Source of the DNA: Bacteroides congonensis
GTDB lineage: Bacteria > Bacteroidota > Bacteroidia > Bacteroidales > Bacteroidaceae
Assembly: GCF_900130125.1 (NCBI RefSeq)
Contig: NZ_FQXY01000010.1
Span: 310,001 to 374,000, forward strand
Length of the DNA: 64,000 bases
Reading direction: 5' to 3'
Shown: piece by piece, positions 8,608 through 16,676 of the stretch
How the letters are laid out: each line of letters starts with the position of its first letter
Numbering within the stretch: the first letter of the stretch is position 1
The notes under the pieces: model-generated
Told to the model about the DNA's origin: nothing
What the model saw: the letters and a program-made list of their open reading frames with translations, nothing else
The model's database searches: none
Translations under genes and position numbers: made by a program

Positions 8608-11136
8608 TTAAAATCTATAACCAATATTCAAGAAAGCATTGAACGGGAATGCATAGAAATACTTGGAGTTCTTAGAGAACTTGTAAATACGCGCGTCACC
8701 GTCTTTGTAATTATCATCACGGTTTTGTTCAAAGCCACCTGTACGGAGATCTGTATTATTCAAGATATTAGTCAGACTCAGGTTAAGGCTAATACTCTTG
8801 CCATTACGCAAACGAATAAATTTCCCGATAGAAGCATCAAGCATAAATCCTCCGTCCAGTTTTTCCTGTCCCGGAACATTAAGAACCGGATTACCGTTAG
8901 CATCTACACCTGCACCGTTCTTATCCAACACACTTCCAAGGCGTCGATAGCTTGAGAAGTCAATGTATACACGATCATAGTAATTACCTGTCAGGTTGAA
9001 GAACCAACCATTTATGTTATAATCCAGGGCAAGGCTATAAGCAGACAACGGTGTTCCATTAGCATGCAGACCTTTTGCATAAACACGATCAAGATTTGAC
9101 TCATTTTCACTCTCGTATGTCAACACAGCATCAGGATTGTTTGTATATTTAGCATCACTCCAAGTACCAATAGCAGTTAATGAAAGTTCACTTGTCAGCT
9201 TAAATGTAGCTGCCGCTTCTATCCCCCAATGCTCCTTTTCAATACCGTTCATAGAAAGATAAGTGAAACGTGCTTCACTGTCATTATAGAATGCATCCAT
9301 TTCCACCTGATTCTGGAAGCGTGTATAATAACCGGTTAAACGTCCCATTACCCATGAAGTATTGAAATTGTAAGTCAGATCACCACCGAAAATACGTTCT
9401 GTTTTCAAATCTTTCACAAAATCATTCTTAATACGCGGAGCAATGAAAGAGTTATAGGCAAGCGGTGCACGATCTTCATATCCTGCATTCAATGTAAACG
9501 AATGGTTGCCATTGATAGCCCAGCTTAATCCGGCTTTCACTCCCCCTTCCAAGAACTTGGCAGTACCGCTGCTACCCAATGATTTCAATGGAGCACGTCC
9601 GTTTCTCATTTGTCCGTCACGGAACATTTGTGTAGACCCAATCTTACCGGATACAAAATAATTGAGCGAACCGGCATTATTTCCTTGATAGCGTATCCAA
9701 GCACTCTGTTTATTTACATAAATATTATAATTGTAACCAAACTTATCGCCTTCACCGATACGACGGTTCGGATTATCGAGGTCATTCTGTACCATAGTAG
9801 AACTTGCACCATGATCGCGCACTGCAAACTTATCAACATCTGTATAGAGTTGTGCACCTAACAAATCTTTCATTTTTTTATAGTGCATACCTTTCGTTGT
9901 ATTCACCGCGATTCCTGCAACATAACTGTTACGTTCGTTCCATTGATGGTTGAATACTGAGTTGAAGTTGAATGCTAACTGGTCGTCATGACGTTCTTCT
10001 ACATAATAGAGCGCTTCCTTACCCAATGAATTGGCTTGTTTATTGGCAAAATAAAGAGCATCCCAATCCAATTGACGATAAGCCTTATTATTCTTCCAGT
10101 TATCAGTTACTTCATTAAATTGCTGCAACTCGTCAGGAGTAGGAACTGATTCCCATACATCAAAAATAGAACTAGGCAACTTTTTATAATAATCCGGACG
10201 TGGGTCTGCTGCATTACCATTCCACCCCAAAGCACTCTTGCCATAATTAGAATACTTGAATCCGGCACTTGTCACCAATTTCTTATTATCATCAATATTG
10301 AAGTTCCAAGAAGCAATAGCCGATGGTTCAAACTGACGCACAATACGTGCATTTCGTTTCTCACCATTTTGATACCCCCAGTTCGGATTGTAATAATGGC
10401 TATTGGCTAAATAATAAGCTTCTTCAGTAGCTGCCATTTGTTGACCTCTCTCTGTAGGTGTTCCCCATGTAGCTAAAGAAAGACTGTGGCGTTCATTAAA
10501 TACTTTCTCTGCACCAAGAAAATAAGAGAAAGAGTTATACTTAATACCTTCAATATTACCTTCATTTCCCCAACGATATCCCAATGAACCGGTAAACGCC
10601 CAGCCATTGTTCATCAAACCTGTGGAATAAGTGTACATTCCACGCAAAATGTAATTACGGTTACTACCTGATAATGTGAGTTTTGAACCGGCAGCATACT
10701 GACTCGCACGTAAATTAATATTAGTAGCTCCCCCTATCGCTCCAAAAGTAAAATTATTGACTTCAAAAGGACCGATACCTTCTTTATTACGGGTCGCGTC
10801 ATTTAATCCCCCGATTAATCCGTAGCTGAAACGTCCTGTTTCTACATCATTGAATTGTACCCCATTGATGTACATATCGCTATACTGGGAATCATATCCC
10901 CTTACGCGAAATCTCATCGGGCTAAACAGATAACCTACATTTGACAGATAAACATCATTGTTGGAAGTGACTAACGCAGAGGTACTCTGAGCTGCATCAT
11001 CATCTTCGTTCAATTGTGATTCTGTAAACATGAAAGAAGCATTGTCTTCACGGGCATTTTGCTTCGCCTTTTGCTGAGCCAAAAGTGCTGGTGTTAAGCA
11101 AAATAGCACGATCGCTAACCCTAGTCGTTGTTTCAT
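8608..11136 (-). CDS. TonB-dependent outer membrane receptor of the secreted-nuclease locus
   Basis: 842 residues with a signal peptide (cleavage after ALLA near residue 20). There is no carboxypeptidase-like N-terminal domain as in SusC proteins. A plug-like region (FRVRGYDSQYSDMYINGVQFND, then FGAIGGATNINLR) spans about residues 70-150 and is followed by a long beta-barrel. The C-terminus ends in an aromatic residue (NIGYRF), as needed for barrel assembly. No SusD partner follows; the next genes are DUF5689 and DUF6359 lipoproteins. It diverges from the EEP-nuclease operon with 200 bases between the start codons. I infer import of nuclease products such as oligonucleotides or phosphate-containing fragments; the sequence does not show the substrate. 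Confidence 0.85.
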   Translation of the reverse strand: MKQRLGLAIVLFCLTPALLAQQKAKQNAREDNASFMFTESQLNEDDDAAQSTSALVTSNNDVYLSNVGYLFSPMRFRVRGYDSQYSDMYINGVQFNDVETGRFSYGLIGGLNDATRNKEGIGPFEVNNFTFGAIGGATNINLRASQYAAGSKLTLSGSNRNYILRGMYTYSTGLMNNGWAFTGSLGYRWGNEGNIEGIKYNSFSYFLGAEKVFNERHSLSLATWGTPTERGQQMAATEEAYYLANSHYYNPNWGYQNGEKRNARIVRQFEPSAIASWNFNIDDNKKLVTSAGFKYSNYGKSALGWNGNAADPRPDYYKKLPSSIFDVWESVPTPDELQQFNEVTDNWKNNKAYRQLDWDALYFANKQANSLGKEALYYVEERHDDQLAFNFNSVFNHQWNERNSYVAGIAVNTTKGMHYKKMKDLLGAQLYTDVDKFAVRDHGASSTMVQNDLDNPNRRIGEGDKFGYNYNIYVNKQSAWIRYQGNNAGSLNYFVSGKIGSTQMFRDGQMRNGRAPLKSLGSSGTAKFLEGGVKAGLSWAINGNHSFTLNAGYEDRAPLAYNSFIAPRIKNDFVKDLKTERIFGGDLTYNFNTSWVMGRLTGYYTRFQNQVEMDAFYNDSEARFTYLSMNGIEKEHWGIEAAATFKLTSELSLTAIGTWSDAKYTNNPDAVLTYESENESNLDRVYAKGLHANGTPLSAYSLALDYNINGWFFNLTGNYYDRVYIDFSSYRRLGSVLDKNGAGVDANGNPVLNVPGQEKLDGGFMLDASIGKFIRLRNGKSISLNLSLTNILNNTDLRTGGFEQNRDDNYKDGDARIYKFSKNSKYFYAFPFNAFLNIGYRF

Positions 11137-11336
11137 AATTTAATTTATATTAATGTTAATTGGTCTTTCATTTTGCAATACAAATGAAATAAGCTGTTAC
11201 GCAAAATAACAAAGAATTTTATGAATAACAATGTTTTTTTCGAAAAAAGTCACTGCAATAGGCGGTTTTTCCGTTTTCTTTTTAGATATTTGTCATACGA
11301 ATGTCAAATTACCCACTTTTAAAATCAATTTTAAAG

Positions 11337-12362
11337 ATGAAAAAAAACTTAATGACTCTCGGCCTACTTGTCTTTTTTGTCCTAATGGCTTATGGACAAG
11401 AAAAGAAATATGCCCTCTACAGTGTAGCTTTCTACAACATGGAGAATTTATTCGACACAATCCATGATGAAGGTAAGAACGACTATGAGTATTTGCCCAA
11501 TGGAACGAACCAATGGAATTCGATGAAATATAAGGCAAAGCTGAAGAATATGTCGGAAATTTTAAGTAAACTTTCAACGGACAAGCTACCAATGGGACCT
11601 GCCATTATCGGTGTATCTGAAATCGAGAACTACAGAGTTTTGGAAGATATTCTGAAACAGCCTGCTTTAGCTGATAGAGATTATAAGTATATTCATTATG
11701 AGGGCGAAGACAAGCGTGGCGTAGATTGCGCATTCTTCTACAACCCGAAATTATTTGAACTCTCAAACAGCAAACTCGTTCCATATGTATATATAAATGA
11801 TACAGTACATAAAACACGCGGCTTCCTTATTGCCAGCGGTTATATAGCTGGAGAAAAAATGCATTTTATTGTCAACCATTGGCCTTCACGCGCTGCTGCG
11901 TCTGCTGCTCGCGAACGTGCGGGTGAGCAAGTCAGAGCAATAAAAGATTCCTTACTAAGAGAGGACTCTGCTGCAAAAGTGGTTATCATGGGAGACATGA
12001 ATGATGACCCGATGGACAAAAGTATGGCTGTGGCACTTGGAGCCAAGAGGAAACCGGCAGATGTTGGTCCGGGGGATTTATACAATCCATGGTGGGATAC
12101 ATTGAAAAAAGGCTACGGAACATTAATGTATAGAGGTAAATGGAACTTATTTGACCAAATTGTATTTACTGGAAATCTGTTAGGTAACGACCGTAGTTCA
12201 TTAAAATACTATAAACATGAAATTTTCCGTCGGGATTTCATGTTCCAAAAAGAAGGGAAATATAAAGGATATCCAAAACGAACGCAAGCAGGTGGTGTAT
12301 GGCTAAACGGATATAGCGATCACTTACCTACCATAATTTATTTAATTAAAGAAGTAAAATGA
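11337..12362 (+). CDS. Secreted endonuclease/exonuclease/phosphatase family nuclease
   Basis: 341 residues from the Met at 11337, giving a clean signal peptide (MKKNLMTLGLLVFFVLMAYG); the frame extends to 11301 without adding signal-like sequence. EEP motifs appear in order: FYNMENLFD near 32-40, GVSEIEN near 90, DKRGVDCAFFY, VNHWPSR, VIMGDMNDDP and GYSDHLPTIIY near the end. These supply the metal-binding Asn/Glu and the Asp-His catalytic residues of DNase I-like enzymes. It is probably periplasmic or secreted, hydrolysing nucleic acid phosphodiesters. Its stop overlaps the next start as ATGA (12359-12362), so translation of the two nucleases is coupled. Confidence 0.9.
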   Translation: MKKNLMTLGLLVFFVLMAYGQEKKYALYSVAFYNMENLFDTIHDEGKNDYEYLPNGTNQWNSMKYKAKLKNMSEILSKLSTDKLPMGPAIIGVSEIENYRVLEDILKQPALADRDYKYIHYEGEDKRGVDCAFFYNPKLFELSNSKLVPYVYINDTVHKTRGFLIASGYIAGEKMHFIVNHWPSRAAASAARERAGEQVRAIKDSLLREDSAAKVVIMGDMNDDPMDKSMAVALGAKRKPADVGPGDLYNPWWDTLKKGYGTLMYRGKWNLFDQIVFTGNLLGNDRSSLKYYKHEIFRRDFMFQKEGKYKGYPKRTQAGGVWLNGYSDHLPTIIYLIKEVK

Positions 12363-13546
12363 CAAAAGGATTATTTAAACTATTTATTCTGTTCATAGTT
12401 TGTAGCACAGTTGTATCTTGTAGCGAACAGAATATTCCGGACCTACCAGAAAATCCGGGTAATACCAATCAAGGTATCGCCTCCATTGACCAAACACAAA
12501 TCAATGCCAACGGTGGTGGATTTATCATTCGAGTAAAAGCAAGCGGAACGTGGGACGCTTCAAGTAGTGAGACATGGTGTACATTAAGTAGGACATCCGG
12601 TAGTGGAAACGGGGCGATCAGTGGCTACATAAAAGCAAATACCAGTGCAGAACGTAATGTAACTATTACAATAACTTCAGGAAAAGAGAAGGCAACATTC
12701 ACCATCAAGCAGTTGGCTGGCAACGGTTCTAATCCTGATCCAGCTCCAAACCCAGATCCAGACCCCGATCCGGATCCGGAAAGACCTTCGGGATATGCAG
12801 GAAGAATTGAGATTCCTGTATTAAAGGGAGGAAGTATGAATATATTTCATACATGGACTACCAAAGAAAATAACAAAGAGATAATTACTTATAGTTATGA
12901 ATATGACTGCACAAAAAAGCATGTACGCTGGGTAGCGTTTACTTTCGACAATTATACATGTCAGTCAAATGTAAAACGCTCTAATGCATGGAAAGAGGAC
13001 ACCAATATCCCTGCGCAATACAGAACATCCAAAAGCGACTATAACCCAGAGTATACAAGAGGACATATGGTTGGTTCCGGTGACAGAGTATATAGCAGAG
13101 CTGCAAATGAACAAACATTTTATTATTCTAATATGAGTCCGCAACAACAAGCCGGTTTCAATACTGGTGGCGGCGTTTGGAATAATGTAGAAGACCAAGT
13201 ACAAGCATGGGGACAAATCAACAATCCTGCAGACACTCTATATGTTGTCAAAGGTGGCACTATTGATAAAGAAGAAGACATACGCACTCGGACTAGCACA
13301 GGAGTAGCTGTTCCTAAATATTATTTTATAGCAGTCCTGTCGTATAAGAACAAACAATATAAAGGTATTGCATTCTATGTAGAACATACAAATAATAAGA
13401 CTAATCTTATAAAACGCTACTCAATGTCTATTAGAGAATTAGAGCAGAAAACCGGAATTAATTTCTTCCACAACCTTGAAGATGCAATTGAAAACAACGT
13501 AGAAATTAACTATAGTCCCAGTGATTGGAGTTGGCGAGAAGGTTAA
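12359..13546 (+). CDS. BACON-domain DNA/RNA non-specific endonuclease, lipoprotein
   Basis: 395 residues with lipobox VVSC (Cys21). Residues about 40-122 form a BACON domain (SGTWDASSSETWCTLSRTSG, then ATFTIKQLAG), joined by an Asp-Pro repeat linker to a NUC-type nuclease domain. The catalytic motif reads TRGHMVGSGDR: the His base is kept but Thr replaces the first Asp of DRGH, unlike the paralogue at 4833-5687. FYYSNMSPQQQ and VEDQVQAW keep the Asn and Glu ligands. BACON domains often serve as surface spacers or glycan-binding modules. It is coupled to the EEP nuclease by a 4-base overlap and ends at a strong bidirectional hairpin. It is probably active on extracellular nucleic acid; the Thr substitution leaves activity uncertain. 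Confidence 0.88.
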   Translation: MTKGLFKLFILFIVCSTVVSCSEQNIPDLPENPGNTNQGIASIDQTQINANGGGFIIRVKASGTWDASSSETWCTLSRTSGSGNGAISGYIKANTSAERNVTITITSGKEKATFTIKQLAGNGSNPDPAPNPDPDPDPDPERPSGYAGRIEIPVLKGGSMNIFHTWTTKENNKEIITYSYEYDCTKKHVRWVAFTFDNYTCQSNVKRSNAWKEDTNIPAQYRTSKSDYNPEYTRGHMVGSGDRVYSRAANEQTFYYSNMSPQQQAGFNTGGGVWNNVEDQVQAWGQINNPADTLYVVKGGTIDKEEDIRTRTSTGVAVPKYYFIAVLSYKNKQYKGIAFYVEHTNNKTNLIKRYSMSIRELEQKTGINFFHNLEDAIENNVEINYSPSDWSWREG

Positions 13547-13556
13547 CCCCAACATA

Positions 13557-13605
13557 TTGAAATATAATAAAAGCCAGCGGAATGCTGGCTTTTATTATAT
13601 TTCAA
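13557..13605. terminator. Bidirectional terminator, 22-bp perfect stem
   Basis: Arms 13557-13578 and 13584-13605 are perfectly complementary with a GGAAT loop (plus strand). The outer stem is A/T-rich and the inner part is GCCAGC/GCTGGC. It serves the convergent nuclease and fimbrial operons. Confidence 0.85.
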
Positions 13606-13621
13606 TTGTCATTTCAATCTA

Positions 13622-16600
13622 TCAGAACCGATAAGAAGTCCCCACCGAAAATGCAGCATGTACAGGAGTCAAATCTCCACCTGCAAAAATATCTTTAGTA
13701 TACATACGCAGGCGAGGTTCCGCAAAGACTCCGAATCCTTTAATTAATTTATAATAACAATGCAAGCCGCCTTCCAAACCAAAGGTTGTCTTATTAGGTT
13801 CTGAACCAAAAGCCAGTACCGGACCTGCCAAAATCTCTACTCCAAATTTGCGTTCAGGATTATAACCACCCATAAAATGGGTGATGTCAAAGAGGTAATC
13901 GGCCGAAACACTAATCAATTTACGCGCATCTGCACCGTTTCTACCCGGCAAAGCTGTATAATCCAAACCAACCCGTGCTCCGGAACATGGAAAGAACTGA
14001 CGTCCGCCCGATACACCTATCAATACTCCAAGTCCCGTACCCGAATCATACTTCACACGATGAACGGGCATATTGGCGCCTACATTCCACGAAGCAAAGT
14101 AGTAAGGCTCAAATTCTTTTCTAAGCGCTGCCAACTCCTTCAACGTCCTGCCACCGGCGCGACGGAATTCCAGTCCTATCTGAACACTCATTACATTGTC
14201 CGCTGCCGGAGTACGCGGACCTACATAATTATTTTCTACGTTTATGTCTCTATAAGAATAAGGTACACGAGAGAAGCGAGGTTCTATAAACAATGCCATA
14301 GCGTCAGATACGTAATATTTGCATTGTAAGCCGGCTGTTATACCTGCATATGCGGCTCCCGCAGCACTAACTTTAATCTTCTCGCTCTGTCTCCGGACTT
14401 TTCCCAGTTCCAAACCAAGCATCGGGACAATCCCCCATCGCCGCTCTTTATCATACTTCCAGAAAGAAAGGATATCAAACATACTCTCCACCCGTATTCC
14501 ACCTTGCATCGTCCGCTTGTCGGAAAGGATTCCATATTCACTCAAAGCCTGCCCCCAACTGCTGATTCCGGCAAAACCAGAGAAACGCAGTCCCCAAAAG
14601 GGCAACAGCCACTTACCGACTGATATACTCATTGTCGGACCTGCCGAAGCTAAAGCATCCATAGAACGATTTGAGCCAACCAACGACTGGAAGCCGACTC
14701 CGCCACTAATAAATGTATTTCCCCAGATTGTACCGTCACCGAATCCACTCTCCGTCAAATTCTTACGTAGAAGCGGATTAAACCGATAAGATGTTCCTAG
14801 AGCAAAAGATAGTTGCAAAGGAGTCCCTTTCGCCCCTCCCCGGGAATTCATATAGCGTTTCGTATAAAGGCGTAGCTTAGACTCTGCAAAAATATCAAAC
14901 TGTTCGCCCAGTCTCCAATAAGGACGTACACCACCTTCTCCTCCTACATATGTTTTACCGGGTTCAAAGCAACGGGTGATGACCGGCCCGCCAAAGACTT
15001 CCGTACCGAACTTGCGTTCCGGGTCGTAGCCTATCACCCAATTAGATATATCAAACATATAATCCAAAGAAAGGCTCGTAAAAGTATAACGGTCAGTCTT
15101 GTCATCTGCCGTACGGGTAGCCGCATTGTTAAAATCAAGCCCTAAACGCACTCCGGAAAGTGAACTGAACTGACGTCCGACTGCAGCTCCGATTATAAAT
15201 CCCGGACGTCGTGAAGTAGGACGGTTCAATTGCTGCGGCATTGTCATGCCGACAGCATAGGAAGTATAATAATAAGGTGTAAAATCACCTCTCAGTTTTG
15301 CCAACTGTTGCCATTGCGAACGAGTAGGGCGACGTAATTCAACACCTACACTTACATTCATCAATTTATCCATGAAAGAATATTCATTCACTTTTCCGGA
15401 AATTGTTTTCTCCGTAAATGTATAAGGTACGAATGACATACGGGGCTCTACAAAGAAAGCGAGATTCTCCGTCGGGTAGTACTTGAATTGAAGTCCACCA
15501 GTCATTCCGGTGTACGATTTGGATACAAGTTCGCGTTCATCCTGCTTTTTCATCATTCCAAGTTCAACACCAAACATCGGGACAATTCCCCATTTCATCG
15601 AGCGCACATCTTTCTTGAAAAAGGCGAAAGGATTCAGCATTACTTCAGCCCGTCCACCTGCATACAAGGTCATTCTGTCAATTCCGGTCTTCTGATTTGC
15701 CTTCCACACATCATAAGAGCCGAATGCAGATAGGCGGAAACCAAATAAATCAAGAAACCACTTACCTGCCGCCACACTAAAGATAGGGCCTGTAGAGCCT
15801 AACAGTCCTTGCTCTCTGGCCAATGAGGAATTCTGTGCCTGCAAACCCATCCCCGCACTGATAAATGTATTATCCAGAAAGTTCTCATCCCCGGCTTCCG
15901 TACTTCCACGCGGAGTAAAAGTTCCTAAGCGATAATTCATACCCACCCGGGCGTTGAAACCGATATCATAGCCATGCGAGTTATTGTTTCCGGAAATATC
16001 AATTCCATCTGTATAAAAAGAGATTCCCGGCTCCATAAACACATCCAGACGGGTCCCGGTAGATATTTTCATTTGCAATCCCAGATGAAAATCGGCTGCT
16101 TTCTGTTTCTCTCCAGCCAAAGAAGCGAGATGGACTCCAAGTCCCTCTACCGTAGAGAGTTCTAGCATACGATAAGGATTATAGCCGGCAAGGGCAGTAC
16201 TCAGACTGAATATATGATCTACGCCGAAAGTATAGTTAGTCCATTTCTCATTATCACTCTGCCGGTTAGCAGACTGCCAGTTCCCATACAACCGTACCCC
16301 GTTCTTGGGAGAAAAGAATTTTGATACGGACAATCCGATTTCCGGTCCGCCGGAAAGATTCATCCCACCTTGGGGAATAATACGGTTGTATCCGCCCCAG
16401 AAACTTACAAAGAAGTTGTCAAGGAACTTTTTATTGACAAACTCCCTGCCTTGAGGTTGATAACGTTTCTGCATCGAATATTTCAGAGCGTTGTACTTCA
16501 CACGATAGGCTGTATCCGCCTGACTTCTTCGTTGCATTGCGGAATCCTGGGCAGCAGCGGCATCTCGCATTTTTGCAATGGAATCCTGTTGCTGAGCCAT

Positions 16601-16660
16601 TACACTTCCGGCAAGCATTCCACAACAAACATACGTCAATATATATCTTTTCATCACCAT
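13622..16660 (-). CDS. Outer-membrane protein of five tandem barrel-like modules, last gene of fimbrial operon
   Basis: 1012 residues with a signal peptide ending SVMAQ (start at 16660 or the Met two codons on). About 60 residues of charged linker are followed by five modules of about 180-210 residues in an A-B-A-B-A pattern. A modules contain (D/G)Y(N/D)PxR followed by a GP or EGLG strand (residues about 62-245, 470-645 and 850-1012). B modules start NTFIS(A/G)GxG and contain (R/K)WGIVPM(F/L)G(V/L)ELG (about 255-465 and 655-845). Each carries amphipathic strands and xxFxEPRxxxY-type segments resembling small Omp barrels. The chain ends GTSYRF with an aromatic terminus. I do not recognise a named family for the whole protein. 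From its position it may anchor or assemble the fimbriae; that is inference. Confidence 0.75.
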   Translation of the reverse strand: MVMKRYILTYVCCGMLAGSVMAQQQDSIAKMRDAAAAQDSAMQRRSQADTAYRVKYNALKYSMQKRYQPQGREFVNKKFLDNFFVSFWGGYNRIIPQGGMNLSGGPEIGLSVSKFFSPKNGVRLYGNWQSANRQSDNEKWTNYTFGVDHIFSLSTALAGYNPYRMLELSTVEGLGVHLASLAGEKQKAADFHLGLQMKISTGTRLDVFMEPGISFYTDGIDISGNNNSHGYDIGFNARVGMNYRLGTFTPRGSTEAGDENFLDNTFISAGMGLQAQNSSLAREQGLLGSTGPIFSVAAGKWFLDLFGFRLSAFGSYDVWKANQKTGIDRMTLYAGGRAEVMLNPFAFFKKDVRSMKWGIVPMFGVELGMMKKQDERELVSKSYTGMTGGLQFKYYPTENLAFFVEPRMSFVPYTFTEKTISGKVNEYSFMDKLMNVSVGVELRRPTRSQWQQLAKLRGDFTPYYYTSYAVGMTMPQQLNRPTSRRPGFIIGAAVGRQFSSLSGVRLGLDFNNAATRTADDKTDRYTFTSLSLDYMFDISNWVIGYDPERKFGTEVFGGPVITRCFEPGKTYVGGEGGVRPYWRLGEQFDIFAESKLRLYTKRYMNSRGGAKGTPLQLSFALGTSYRFNPLLRKNLTESGFGDGTIWGNTFISGGVGFQSLVGSNRSMDALASAGPTMSISVGKWLLPFWGLRFSGFAGISSWGQALSEYGILSDKRTMQGGIRVESMFDILSFWKYDKERRWGIVPMLGLELGKVRRQSEKIKVSAAGAAYAGITAGLQCKYYVSDAMALFIEPRFSRVPYSYRDINVENNYVGPRTPAADNVMSVQIGLEFRRAGGRTLKELAALRKEFEPYYFASWNVGANMPVHRVKYDSGTGLGVLIGVSGGRQFFPCSGARVGLDYTALPGRNGADARKLISVSADYLFDITHFMGGYNPERKFGVEILAGPVLAFGSEPNKTTFGLEGGLHCYYKLIKGFGVFAEPRLRMYTKDIFAGGDLTPVHAAFSVGTSYRF

Positions 16661-16676
16661 TATTTATCTATTTAAG

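Noticed and set aside
14319-14789. 156-codon plus-strand open frame
   Set aside because: Antisense of the five-module protein; no signal or motif.
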